This document shows positions 19,203-32,129 of a stretch of 64,000 bases of DNA, piece after piece (within the stretch, counting starts at the first letter, position 1; each line of letters starts with the position of its first letter). This DNA comes from Selaginella moellendorffii. Its lineage: Eukaryota > Streptophyta > Lycopodiopsida > Selaginellales > Selaginellaceae. The translations under genes and the position numbers were made by a program. The notes below the pieces were generated by a model. The model was not told the origin of the DNA. It saw only the letters and a list, made by a program, of their open reading frames with translations, and did not search any database. Where the stretch lies: NCBI RefSeq assembly GCF_000143415.4, contig NW_003314286.1:1650886-1714885 (forward strand). The letters run 5' to 3'.

Positions 19203-22200
19203 TCAGGAAACAAGTATGGGGGCGGGGAGTGGCGATCGATCGCGGCGTGGAGGCGTCGCTGGCGGCGCTAGAGAGCAGCTACTCCCAGGAGCCGCTCAAC
19301 GTGTACGCGTCGCTGATCCGGCAGTGCGGCGACGCGCGCGCGTACCTGGACGGCCGCAAAATCCATCGCCATCTCGAGAAGAAGGGGTATGCCAAGAACA
19401 GCACTCTCGTCAATTGCCTCATCCAGATGTATGGCAAATGCGGGCAGCTCGAGGACGCGCTGGGCGTCTTCGAATCCTCGGACAGGAGCGAGCACTCGTG
19501 GAGCACCATCATCGGCGCCTTCGCCAAGAACGGGAGGAAGAAGGAGGCGTTGGATCTCTACAGGAGATTCAGGGGCGAGGGCGCGCGGCCTAGCGGGAGC
19601 TCGGTGCTCATCAGCGCCATGGCGGCTTGCAGCTGCCCGGATGATCTTGCCGAGGGGCGGGAGATCCACAGGGCTATCGTCTCCGCTGGATGGCTGCGCA
19701 GATCATCGGACAAGGTCTCAGACACCATCCTGGAGACCGCGGTGTTTAGCATGTACGCGAGGTGTGGCAGCATGGACGAGGCACGGGAGATCTTCGATCG
19801 AGTGCCGGACAAGGACGTGGTGTGCTACACGATCATGATCTCGGCGTATGCCCAGAAGGGGTATCACAGGGAAGCGCTCGAGCTCTACGAGGAGATGGAC
19901 GAGCGTGGAGTGGATCCCAACGACAAGACCTTTGCGTGCGTTCTCTCGGCTTGCGCGGGGCTCAAGGACATGGAGAGAGGGAAGAAGGTCCACAGGAGGA
20001 TCCGGGAGAGCGTCGCTCGCGTCGACACCGTGCTCCAGAACGCGCTGCTCAACCTGTATGCCAAGTGTGGGGATTTGGAGGAGTCGCGGAGGATCTTCGA
20101 GGCGATGGAGAGGAGGACGGTGGCGACTTGGAACACGATGATCACGGCTTACGTCCAGCACGATTTCTTCCAAGAGGCGCTGGAGGCTTTTCGCCGGATG
20201 GACGCACCACCCAGCTCCATCACTTTCACGTCGGTTCTCGGGGCCTGCTGCTCCCCCGACGATCTGGAAACTGGTAAAGCCATTCACAGGCAGATTGGTG
20301 CTAGTTCTCCGCAGATTCAAGCTGACGAGATTTTGCAGAACTCGCTCGTCACCATGTATGGGAAGTGTGGGAGCCTGGAGGACGCGGAGAGGGTGTTCCA
20401 TGGGATTCGTAGGAAGAACGCTTTCTCGTGGACTGCGATGATCACGGCTTACGCGCAGAATGGATATGAAAGGAGAGCGATCGAGGTATTTGGTGATATG
20501 ATGTCGGAGGGAAGGGTGGAACCGGATCCTATAACTTACGCTGGCGTTCTCACTGCTTGCAGTACTCTCGGCGACTTGGAAACCGGTATGAGGATTCACG
20601 CGTTGATACGTTCCAAAGGAGTGGAGTCCGCCATGGTTTCGACTGGGCTGATAGACTTATATGGAAAGTGGGGTTTCTTCGAGGACGCATTACAGGTTTT
20701 CGAGAGCGTTCGAGACAGGGACGTGGTTATCTGGACTGCCTTTATCGCCGCGTGTGTCTACCACGGACAGTCGGGTTTTGCTCTCGAGCTATTCAGAAAG
20801 ATGGAAGCGGAAGGCTTACAGGCAAATAACGTTACTTTCTCCAAGATTCTTGCTGCTTGCAGCAACTTGGAAGACTTTGAGACAGGGAAAACCATCGAAG
20901 ACCGCATATACACGTTGGGCCTAGAATATGACGATGTTCTTCAAGATGGGATACTGTCCTTGCACGCCAGGTGTGGGAGTTTGGTCGGGACCAGAGAAAT
21001 GTTCGACCGGATGCCGCACAGAACCGTAGTAACGTGGACAACTATGATAGCAGCTTACAACCAACGGGGGTACTCTATGGAGGCACTCGAACTCTACCAC
21101 TGTATGGACATTGAGCCGGACGACATCGCTCTCTCAAACGTTCTCCAGGCGTGTAGCAGGCTTAAAAACTTGGAGCAAGGCAGGGCAGTCCATTCACGTA
21201 TTGCCTCGAGGGACTTTGAGCCGAGCTTGATGGTTCAGACGCTGCTGGTCGACATGTACGTGAAGTGTGGGGATCTGGCTGAAGCAAGGAGAACATTTGA
21301 CGGGTTCAAAGCGAGGGACGTGATCTCTTGGACGTCGCTCATCACAGCCTACAGCCACGAGAACTTTGGACGGGAGGCGCTGGAAGTGTTTCACAGCATG
21401 GAGTTAGAAGGCGTGGAGCCAAACAGCATCACCTTTTGTACCGTCATAGATGCTTGCTCGAGGCTGAGCTCGCTTCTTCCTGGCAGAGCTCTTCATTCGC
21501 GCGTTGTTGCGACTGGTCACATTTCGGATGAGTTCGTCGGGAACGCACTCGTCAGCATGTACTCCAAGTTCGGCCGCGTAGACTTCGCAAGGGTGGTTTT
21601 CGACAGCATTCCGGTGAAGAGATATCCGTCCTGGCGCGTGATGCTGGTGGCCTTGACACAAAACGGCCACTCTCACGAGGCTCTAGAGATGTACAGCCGG
21701 ATACACCTGGAAGGTTTCCGGCCCGGGAGTCCGATCTTCTCCGCAGCTTTGGTCTCATGCACGGCTCTCGAGGACGTGAGCAGAGCCCGGGCGATTCACG
21801 GCGTGATCAAGTCGAGTGACTTCTATCCAGACCTCGTCCTCAGCAACGTCTTGATGAACGTCTACGCCAAGTGTGGAGAGCTGGAGGAAGCCCGGCTGGT
21901 CTTCGACCAGATGACAGAAAAGAACGAGGTCTCCTGGACGACAATGATCGGCGGCTACGCGCAAAACGGCCGTCCAGCGGAAGCTCTAGAGCTCTACAAA
22001 GCCATGGACGTCCAGCCGAACTTCATCGCGTTTGTGCCGGTTATAAGCTCCTGCGCAGACCTGGGTGCGCTCGTCGAAGGCCAGAGAGTCCACGCGCGGC
22101 TCTCAGACGCAGGCCTCCAGAACAACGAAGTGATCGTCACCGCGCTCGTCAACATGTACGCCAAGTGTGGCAAGCTCGGGCTCGCGAGGGAGTTCTTCGA

Positions 22201-22708
22201 CAGCACCTATTGCCCGGACGCCGGCGCGTGGAACTCCATGGCGACTGCCTACGCTCAGTTCGGCCACGGCAGCCAGGTGCTGGAGCTCTACCGGGAGATG
22301 TGCTTGCAAGGCGTCCAGCCCAACGGGATCACGCTCCTCAGCGTTCTGGTGGCTTGCAGCCATATGGGAATGCTGGAGGAGTGCGAGCACCGCTTCGAGT
22401 GCATGGTCGCGGACCACGGCATTGCTCCAACGTCGGAGCACTACTCGTGCATGACAGACTTGCTGGGGAGGTCAGGGAGGCTGGAAGAAGCCGAGAAGGT
22501 GGTGAAGATGGCGAGCGGCGAGTCCGGCAGCGAAGCGGCCAGTCCGGTGGCTGTGTCGGCGTGGATGAGCTTCCTGGGAGCTTGCAAGACGCACAACGAC
22601 TGGGGTAGAGCGGCGGGGGCGGCGGAGAAGCTGTACGAGCTGGATCCGGAGGACTCGGCTCCTTACGTGCTTCTTTCGCAGACTTACAGCCCACGGGCAA
22701 AGAAGTGA
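19199..22708 (+). CDS. Large PLS-class pentatricopeptide repeat protein
   Basis: Intronless. The first in-frame ATG is at 19199, giving 1169 residues, large for the family. The open frame extends upstream but only to a TTG. About ten P-L-S rounds follow one another, with repeated GR-IHR, NCLIQMYGKCG, SWTTMI-AYAQNG and LSACAGL-type motifs. The tail is E-like (HYSCMTDLLGRSGRLEEAEKV, VSAWMSFLGACK, APYVLLSQTYSP) and stops without a DYW domain. It probably binds an unusually long organellar RNA stretch, since about thirty repeats at one base each imply about thirty bases. No frameshift is visible. Confidence 0.92.
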   Translation: MIRKQVWGRGVAIDRGVEASLAALESSYSQEPLNVYASLIRQCGDARAYLDGRKIHRHLEKKGYAKNSTLVNCLIQMYGKCGQLEDALGVFESSDRSEHSWSTIIGAFAKNGRKKEALDLYRRFRGEGARPSGSSVLISAMAACSCPDDLAEGREIHRAIVSAGWLRRSSDKVSDTILETAVFSMYARCGSMDEAREIFDRVPDKDVVCYTIMISAYAQKGYHREALELYEEMDERGVDPNDKTFACVLSACAGLKDMERGKKVHRRIRESVARVDTVLQNALLNLYAKCGDLEESRRIFEAMERRTVATWNTMITAYVQHDFFQEALEAFRRMDAPPSSITFTSVLGACCSPDDLETGKAIHRQIGASSPQIQADEILQNSLVTMYGKCGSLEDAERVFHGIRRKNAFSWTAMITAYAQNGYERRAIEVFGDMMSEGRVEPDPITYAGVLTACSTLGDLETGMRIHALIRSKGVESAMVSTGLIDLYGKWGFFEDALQVFESVRDRDVVIWTAFIAACVYHGQSGFALELFRKMEAEGLQANNVTFSKILAACSNLEDFETGKTIEDRIYTLGLEYDDVLQDGILSLHARCGSLVGTREMFDRMPHRTVVTWTTMIAAYNQRGYSMEALELYHCMDIEPDDIALSNVLQACSRLKNLEQGRAVHSRIASRDFEPSLMVQTLLVDMYVKCGDLAEARRTFDGFKARDVISWTSLITAYSHENFGREALEVFHSMELEGVEPNSITFCTVIDACSRLSSLLPGRALHSRVVATGHISDEFVGNALVSMYSKFGRVDFARVVFDSIPVKRYPSWRVMLVALTQNGHSHEALEMYSRIHLEGFRPGSPIFSAALVSCTALEDVSRARAIHGVIKSSDFYPDLVLSNVLMNVYAKCGELEEARLVFDQMTEKNEVSWTTMIGGYAQNGRPAEALELYKAMDVQPNFIAFVPVISSCADLGALVEGQRVHARLSDAGLQNNEVIVTALVNMYAKCGKLGLAREFFDSTYCPDAGAWNSMATAYAQFGHGSQVLELYREMCLQGVQPNGITLLSVLVACSHMGMLEECEHRFECMVADHGIAPTSEHYSCMTDLLGRSGRLEEAEKVVKMASGESGSEAASPVAVSAWMSFLGACKTHNDWGRAAGAAEKLYELDPEDSAPYVLLSQTYSPRAKK

Positions 22709-23213
22709 GACCGCCATTCCGCCACTCTTGAATTTTCGCAAAGGTTGATGCTTTGAAAGGCTGAGATTAAAGATGCCCTTATGTTTAAATCTTAAATAGG
22801 TCCTCAGAAAAACCTAAGTTGATATTAGGGCAAATAGAAGATATTTATGGTTATGGTGAACATATTAATATAGTCATGCTCATGCTTCTGCCTTGTGTTT
22901 ATATAATTGCTATAGTTTATGGAAGAAAGGGCAAGCTTATGTTACTCACTTGATTTATATCATAGAATATATATATATTCAGTGTGCATTGACAATGACC
23001 ATTGGAAACATATGGTATTTACCAAAGACCTCTATACCTCTAGAAAAAAAAAGAAATACATTCTCATTCAAGATTTCGAAGAATTTTGTTATGGGTGTTG
23101 TGGTATAACAAATGCACATACATGAAGTTTTTCAACACATAACTTTATCTATTAAATTTTTTCTCCTTGACATTAAGCAAGATTAATTAATTTCCAACAC
23201 ACTTATATATGTG
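22709..23213. other. Intergenic, nothing recognised
   Basis: AT-rich sequence between two convergent genes. It should hold the 3' untranslated regions of the PPR gene and the lectin gene. No other feature is visible. Confidence 0.5.
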
Positions 23214-24212
23214 CTAGGTTGACCAAATCTCTTTCCCCAAGTCCGTCATATAAAGCCTGGCATGACCATCGTTCTCCATAGACAGAACATACGAATACTT
23301 GGATCCATAACTCGTTTTCGTCTTCCAGCTGACCCCCTGCGATCCAGTGACCATGAGCACCCCATTCTTCCAGAGAGACAAAACACACGCTTGATCCCTC
23401 CCACGGAAAATCCTCCTCACGATCTCCCCGCTGTGACTACTTCTCACCACCAGATCACAGCCGGCCTCCATAGACAGCCTAAACTCCGTGCTCGGAGAGA
23501 TTAAGCTGTTTCCCTCGGGTAGCGTCGATCCCTGGGGATGACTCCCGCCAACTAGAGAGGTAGAAAAGATCCAGCAATTCCCGACGTCAAGGTCAACTGC
23601 CTGGGCGACCGAGTCAACGACTGTGCTGACTTGGTCAACTACCACAGCGTGGACGATACTGCCGCTGCCTGATCCACCTTCTTCAGGCCTATCGCCAGGA
23701 TTACGGTCGAATGGGGTTTGCTGGAACTCATACTCAATCCCATAGTAGCCGAGCACTATGTTGACGAGGCCATACCAGTTCTGTGTTGGACCCGGGTCTA
23801 GCAGCTCTTGTCGGATGGTTGCAATCATCCGCTCAACGTTGTCCAGAAGGTCGCTCCCTGGTAGGCTCGCACGACTCGGCGAGACAGAGCAAATACCTGC
23901 ATTCTCGGTGTAAGGTTGGTTATAGAGCCACACTCTCACGCGGACGTAGGCATTGTTTGCGTACTGCACCACGAATCCCACGCTCCTCCCTGCAAAGTAG
24001 CCAAATTGGGCTCTAAATCTCATCCCCATGAAGTTCTCGAGGCGAACCATGAGGTCTTCGACACGCTCCACTGCAAGCAGCGCATAACCAAGCCGAAACC
24101 TGAAGATCCCACCAAAACGGTGATCCGCTGGGGGCTGTCCATAAGAGAGGAGATTTGAGCTCATGAGCAAAACAAGAATTAGAGCTGCAACAATGAACAC
24201 CATGTTTTTCAT
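23214..24212 (-). CDS. Secreted protein with C-terminal B-lectin-like domain
   Basis: Single exon, 332 residues. An N-terminal signal peptide (hydrophobic VFIVAALILVLLMSS) indicates secretion. Residues about 30-165 are a domain I do not recognise, rich in Arg and Tyr (FGGIFRFRLGYALL, ENFMGMRFRAQFGYF). From about 225 the pattern EFRLSMEAGCDLVV, ACVLSLWKNGVLMV and SYVLSMENDGHARLY is that of a bulb-type (GNA-like) lectin beta-prism. The sugar-binding QxDxNxVxY boxes are degenerate, so mannose binding is doubtful. A TATA-like TATAAAT lies 39 bp upstream of the ATG. Likely extracellular or defence-related, by inference. Confidence 0.75.
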   Translation of the reverse strand: MKNMVFIVAALILVLLMSSNLLSYGQPPADHRFGGIFRFRLGYALLAVERVEDLMVRLENFMGMRFRAQFGYFAGRSVGFVVQYANNAYVRVRVWLYNQPYTENAGICSVSPSRASLPGSDLLDNVERMIATIRQELLDPGPTQNWYGLVNIVLGYYGIEYEFQQTPFDRNPGDRPEEGGSGSGSIVHAVVVDQVSTVVDSVAQAVDLDVGNCWIFSTSLVGGSHPQGSTLPEGNSLISPSTEFRLSMEAGCDLVVRSSHSGEIVRRIFRGRDQACVLSLWKNGVLMVTGSQGVSWKTKTSYGSKYSYVLSMENDGHARLYMTDLGKEIWST

Positions 24213-26593
<2,381 letters not shown>

Positions 26594-26666
26594 TGGTCCC
26601 GCTGAGTTTCGAACTCAGGATCTTTTGCGTGTAAAGCAAACGTGTTAACCACTTCACTACAGGACC
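26594..26666 (-). tRNA. tRNA-Val (TAC)
   Basis: Folds fully on the minus strand. The acceptor stem pairs GGTCCTG with CGGGACC, the anticodon stem-loop is TTTGC-TTTACAC-GCAAA with anticodon TAC, and the T arm is CTGAG-TTCGAAA-CTCAG. The 73 bases include the discriminator A. No intron. Confidence 0.95.
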
Positions 26667-26771
26667 CATCCAATGAGAGAGAGAGCAGCAAAATTTCCCT
26701 CCGCCAAAAAGCCCACTCAAGTGTGCAGCTACAAAAGTAAAAGCTCATAAAAGTATGTTTTGACTTTGAGG

Positions 26772-26844
26772 TGGTTCCACTGAGTCTCGAACTCAGGACC
26801 TTTTGCGTGTGAAGCAAACGTGATAGCCACTACACTATGGAACC
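26772..26844 (-). tRNA. tRNA-Val (CAC)
   Basis: Same fold as its neighbour, 105 bp away on the same strand. The acceptor stem pairs GGTTCCA with TGGAACC, the anticodon loop is TTCACAC with CAC, and the T loop is TTCGAGA. 73 bases, no intron. Confidence 0.95.
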
Positions 26845-26975
26845 TAGTTGACACCCAACTGAAATATTCCTTTCTGCGACGTGAAATCCCAGCACTGGAC
26901 GGCCAAATCTCTTCTTAATTCCATTTAGAGAGATTTAGTTTGGGAAAATCTTGCGTGAGGGTTGTGTCATCATCT

Positions 26976-27048
26976 GGTTCTATAGTGTAGTGGTTATCAC
27001 ATTTGCTTAACACGCAAAAGGTCCTGAGATCGATGCTCAGTGGAACCA
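26976..27048 (+). tRNA. tRNA-Val (AAC)
   Basis: Plus strand, diverging from the other two valine genes. The acceptor stem pairs GGTTCTA with TGGAACC, and the anticodon loop is TTAACAC with AAC, read as IAC after deamination. The T loop reads ATCGATG, with A at position 54 instead of the T normal for elongator tRNAs. The internal B-box still fits GWTCRANNC. This could be a mutation that weakens the gene. Confidence 0.88.
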
Positions 27049-27110
27049 AATCCCCAGTTGCTCAAATTTTTTTTCTTTCCTCGTTACGCCACCGCACCAC
27101 TTCACCGCCA

Positions 27111-28372
27111 ATGGATTTGGACTACGTGAAGGTCGGCGATGGAAGATTGGTAGCGTTTCGGGAGCTGGGCTGCCCGCGCGAGGCGGCGTCGCGATCGCTC
27201 CTGGTTCTCCACGGGCTTGGATCGTCCCGGATCGCGGCGATTCCTGGTAGGATTTCTCCTCTCTTTTTACCTCTTGTTGAGCTCCAAGAAGAACCAAGAA
27301 TGTAGGTGTTCGCCAGGAGCTCCTGGAGGAATTTGGCGTGCGGCTGGTCGCGATTGACAGGGCAGGATATGGCAAGAGCGATCCCGACCCCAACCAGACC
27401 CTGCGCTCGTCGGCGGTGGATTTGGAGGCCATCATCGACAAGCTGGAGCTGGGGCGCAGGGTGTGGCTCCTCGGATACTCGGGTGGCGCTGGCTACTGCT
27501 GGGCTGCCGCGCGGTACATTCCTCACAAGATCCACGGCATTGCTCTCTGGGCGCCCGTTGGAAACTACTGGTGGAAGGTAAGCAAACTCTTTCCTTGAAA
27601 AGGATCACTCTCTCGTGTTCTTGTGATCTTTCCACTTCGAGCAGGGAATTTCGGATGCTCAGCGCAAGTCCATGATCTCGGCTCTCACGCCAAACACCAA
27701 GCTTCTCTTCTCGTATATGAAATATGTTCCACCTTCGATCCTCCGGCTCTATGCGCGATTTGTGCTCGCTCGCCGAGCGGGGCAGCGATGGGTGGATCAC
27801 TGCAAGGCGACGCTTTCTCCCCCGGATCAAAAGCACCTCGCGCAGCACGAATTCGCCGGACTCCTGCTCAAGTAAGTCACTCGCTAGATTCTTGTCTCTC
27901 GCTCGCGCCAACTTTGCGGAAGCAGGGACAACCTTGAGTCGATCACTTTCAACCAAGGCGCTGGGCTGGCCAAGGACTTGGAGCTGCTTTGCTCCTGCGA
28001 CTGGGGATTCGAGCTTGACGAGGTTGGGCGGTGCTTCGAGGGGCCGATCCACATCTGGCAGGGAAGCGACGACCGGCTGGTGTCGCTGGAGCTGCAGCGC
28101 TGGATCAAGTCGACGCTGCCGCAGACGGTGGAGCTCCATGAACTCGACGGCNNNNNNNNNNNNNNNNNNNNNNNNNNNNNNNNNNNNNNNNNNNNNNNNN
28201 NNNNNNNNNNNNNNNNNNNNNNNNNNNNNNNNNNNNNNNNNNNNNNNNNNNGTTTTGCTTCAACGACGACTCGCATCGCCGTGTGTTTGAGATGCTCTTC
28301 GCCCAATCCCCTGCGTCGGAGATGTCATATCGATCAAGCGATCGCTCCTATTCTACGAGAAGAGAAAACTAG
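27111..28372 (+). CDS. Alpha/beta hydrolase, interrupted by an assembly gap
   Basis: Four exons: 27111-27246, 27306-27577, 27645-27871 and 27926-28372, with 100 N in the last one. The fold is clear: oxyanion-side LVLHGLGSS, then AIDRAGYGKSDP, then the nucleophile elbow LLGYSGGAGY (GxSxG serine), then IWQGSDDRLV with the acid residue. The gap falls where the catalytic histidine (usually GH-W/L) should be. Coding resumes in a workable frame as CFNDDSHRRVFEMLF and stops at 28370-28372. The family includes esterases and lipases of unknown substrate in plants; no transit peptide is obvious. The true length depends on the gap. Confidence 0.82.
28152..28251. other. Assembly gap of exactly 100 N
   Basis: One hundred N in a row, a conventional placeholder length, so the real distance is unknown. 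It lies inside the last exon of the hydrolase and probably hides the catalytic histidine. Confidence 0.98.
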
Positions 28373-28462
28373 AGAACGCGAACCTGGTTTAAGCAAGCTC
28401 GCCATCGACCGTTTTCGCTTGATTGTAAACGAGCTAACGAACACTTATCGCAACTTGAGTTT

Positions 28463-31400
28463 TCATCCAAATCTGCCATTGTTGAAAACGTCAGGCGGTC
28501 TATACGGCCGAGGCCCAGCCACAGCTCTTGTCGTCGTCGAAATGGTGGTGGTGTTCACAGGAGCCGGGCGTGGAGTAGCAGCATAGTATCCAGTCCCAGG
28601 ATAGCTTGTCGATGGCAGCGACCGTGAAATCCCAAACCTTTCCAGTCCAGACGTGGCACAGGAGACCTGCTGGTTGCTAATAGCTGGAGAGAATTGCTGC
28701 TGCTGGCTGCTGCTAATAACCGGAACGCATTGCTGCTGGCTGCTGCTAATGATCGAACAGGATTGCTGCTGGCTGCTGCTAATGACTGGAGAGAATTGCT
28801 GCTGGCTGCTAGCGGTGAGAAAGTGCTGGCTGCTAACCGGAGGACTGTCACAGCTGAGGGAGATGGTCTGGAACAGATCTGACGGCAAAAGATCGCTTGC
28901 AGACGGATACACAGTCGGACTCTTGCATGACGAGGAAACTTGCGATGAACTTGTAGTAGCTGCTGTGGAAGACTCCACCTTGATCACCTGGCGGATTGGC
29001 ATCGCGCATACCGGGCACGAACTCCTGGAGTATGCACAGGAGAGACAGCAGCACATATGCGAACAATCCAGAAACACCTGCAATACATTTGCATACCCAT
29101 TAGATAAAACGTAGAAAAACGAAGACAACCCTTACTGTGCTGGCATTCCGACTCGAGCAGACGACGCAGCTTGATCGCGCAAGAGAATTTTCTCGTTGGC
29201 TCCCAATAGCTCCCAGGCTACTACCACCTGTGGGAGGAGTTCCTGTTCTAGAGACTGGTTGATCTATCGCTGATGCTACTCGACAAGATGTATTCGCTAG
29301 TGCTAATGCCTGGCGAACGTGAGGAGGCGCATACGTACCGGGCTTCACCGTTGGAAGAGAAGGAAGCGGTAGAAGCGGCTCATCAGTACGATGACTAAAA
29401 TTCTCGGCTTGGTATGTTTTCATAGATGGTGAAGGAACTCTGGGCTGAACCGCAACTCCCTGACAAGGCGAAGGTGAAGAAGAATCGGAAGTTACGCTCT
29501 CGGCCTGTTCCTGCTCCTCATAATCCCCGTCCACGTCCATAGAAACTGCACATACTGAGTCTTCTGAAAGACCCTGGCTGATCCGTGGTGATGTCTCATC
29601 GTCTGTTGCTTCTGACTCAAACAAGGACCATCTCATGCCTTCCACACCGTCGTATAGGCTCTCGAACTTTCTGGAGTAAACTCTTGATTTGAGAACTTGA
29701 AGACGATCCTCCAAAGAGCTGAAACACACGCATACGCCATGAGTAATATCGAAATAGAAAAACCTATCAAGGTCCAGACCTTTGAGTCAAAGTTGCCAAT
29801 CCAAATACCAAAACCTTACAGCCATGATGCGTATCAGTAATCTCGGAAGCGCTGTCAAGAGAATCTAAAAGTTCGTCAATGATTAATAGACGGCTGCTCT
29901 CGTCAACTGCGATAGAAAATGTTAGAGACATTCAATGCTACAAGTCACATACCGCAACGAGTAGCTAGGCACGCTTGAACTAATTTCCATGATATAGAAT
30001 CCATTAACATATCAGGGTATTTTCCTTCCAGATTCTTGATTAGTTCTTCTGCTACTTCTTTAACTTCTACGCTGTTCAACACATCAAACAAGGTTAGCAT
30101 CACAGACGAACGATGCGATGCATACTGAACATACCTTAATATGCCTTGAAGGATTCTATGACCATTTTCTAAACCTGTAAGTTTTTTAGCATGACGGGCT
30201 ACAATCACAGCCGCTTTCATTGATCGATCGTCGGGTAATGACCACCGAATAATTTCAACAAGGAGTGGTCCAGTTACCTGCCAAAAGATGTGAACCCGCA
30301 GGTATCCAGCAAACGAGATCGTACCGGATGGACTCCAATGTTTAAAATATCAGCATTCGTTGTCATCTCGATAGCTAAATGCGCTAAACTTTTCACAGCT
30401 TCATCTTCAGGAAAACGAGGTTGTGGACCAGGACACCTAAGCGATGATATCAATCTCTCAGCCTGGAACATAAGTTGAGCAAGTAGAAATGTCGATAATA
30501 GTATACAGTCTATACTGACCAACCATTGGATGACATATGCTCCAGATTGGTGTAGAGACATAGCCGCCTACAACTTGGAGTTAAGGTCAAGATCGGGGAC
30601 CACTGTTCCACTTACCACTGATCCAGTGATGCCCTTCATTACTAACCTAAGCTCTTCAGAACCTTGCACTAACGAAAGCTGGAAGAGAGTCAGGCCAAGG
30701 AAACATTAAGAACAAAACATACCATTTTCTGTACAGAGAAAGTCCCACGGGGATCATGAGCAGCTTTAACAAATCCATTCTTCCGGCATAGCGACCGAAC
30801 AAGTGCAGTAAAAAATGATTCTCCATTTGTCGCGTCGTCACGAAATGCTGCTGCATAATCTAGCATGCCCTGAAGCACATAATTTGCTGATCCTGGATAC
30901 CAAAAACGAAGTGAGATTTCCATAAGAGCAGCAAAAGAAACAAACCATGCAGTGCTAGCCTCAAAGCAAAAGGAGTAAGCACATCCCGACAAGTCTTTGC
31001 CACTTTATGCCGTTTAGAATAGTCTTCCCGCAGCATAAAAACTAGATTGATAGCTCTCTGGGCATCGTTCGTTGGTTAGCAGCATGCACAAAGAAAGGAG
31101 AAATCAGAAGAGCTCTCACCTTATCAAACGCCATAGCATGGATGTCTGCGTCTGGCCGGAGAGGAGGTATCACATACCCAGGAGGAACTTCGGCAACTTT
31201 AAACACCATCTTCAGCCCACCAGTCGCGGCTCGGCAAGGAATGTAGTCATTTCCTCTGCCGATCGACATGTTTCCCCTCCTCCCAAAAATATTTTCTTCG
31301 GGTAAAGGTCTACACTCTACCTTTGTTGGAAAATTTACTGTTTCATTCTTTGTTGGTGGAGCGTCGAGGTACCCTTCGATCGTTTGCCGGCAAAATGGAC

Positions 31401-31603
31401 ACTTAACACCCTTATCAGCCTGCCAAGGAAGAACTTTAGCAAGGAACCACAAGCCAAGCGCCAAGGAAACAACGAACCTTATATACATTTGCTATTCGAA
31501 TCCTTTGTACGCAGTCCTTGCAAGCCCGATGCGAGCAGGGACTGAAATACACATCGCATTTGGCCGCGTCGCAGATTACGCAGCACGAATCCTCCTGCGC
31601 CAT
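28463..31603 (-). CDS. Double-RING, armadillo-like putative E3 ubiquitin ligase
   Basis: About ten exons. The first ATG in frame is at 31603 (the frame runs further up only to a TTG). A RING finger stands at the very N-terminus: CCVICDAAKCDVYFSPC-SH, CKDC, then CPFC after an intron. The middle is helical and looks armadillo/HEAT-like (NYVLQGMLDYAAAF, HRILQGILR, VKEVAEELIKNL). A Ser/Pro-rich linker leads to a second RING near the C-terminus: CVVC-SSRNASTVFLDCSH, CLSC, CPVC. The end is a Ser/Gln minisatellite and a Pro-rich tail. By known RING function it should pass ubiquitin from an E2 to a target. I do not recognise the family. It converges on the hydrolase with 90 bp between stops. Confidence 0.8.
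28665..28815 (-). repeat. 33-bp coding minisatellite (SQQQ---I-SS)
   Basis: Inside the last exon of the double-RING gene, four units of about 11 residues repeat the pattern SQQQ-----ISS. At the DNA level this is a CTGCTGGCTGCTGCTAA unit on the plus strand. The number of copies is likely to vary between alleles. Confidence 0.8.
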
Positions 31604-32129
31604 CGCCCCGGCGATTCCCACAGCCAGAAATGCCCCGCCTGCCAAAGCCGCGGCGAAAGCCCTCGCCTTGGATCGATTGATCGATTGATCAAGGGAAGGC
31701 AAGAAACTGACCTCGGCAGCTCCAAAATCTCGCCAGCGCCGCCGATCCAGGCGACCGACGGGAAGAATGGAACTCAAAAATCGAGGCGCTCGCTCTTCGC
31801 CCGGCCCAGAAATATGCGTGAGGGGTTTTAGGGGTGACGCGCCAAAAGACTGTGGAGTACGGCCACTACGGTACGACAGTGATACACAACGGTCATGGGT
31901 TCGATTCCATTCCTAAAATCATGCCATAGACGACTCATCATCTCAATCTCCGGTTTAGTAGCTTCCACGCTCTCAAGGCCGAGTGCTTGAGCGACGCCGC
32001 GAGGCTGCGTTTCTTCGTGGACTCTCGATCCAAGGTCTTGTATGCTGCTGCTAGGATGAAGATCGCGGGGTTTAATCTGGAAGATCCGAAGGAGTGAGGA
32101 TCCGGAAGAACAACAAAGCTAGCCATCGC
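31604..32129. other. Intergenic, with one open stretch of unknown meaning
   Basis: Upstream of the double-RING gene the open frame runs on without an ATG and is probably 5' leader. At about 31930-32097 on the plus strand a frame reads RFSSFHALKAECLSDAARL, then RFFVDSRSKVLYAAARMKIA, and stops after NLEDPKE. It looks protein-like but has no start codon and no recognisable family. It may be a gene fragment or the last exon of a lost gene. Confidence 0.4.

Noticed and set aside
31850-31925. tRNA-like stretch with GGGTTCGATTCC
   Set aside because: The T-loop look is there, but I cannot pair an acceptor stem or place an anticodon arm.
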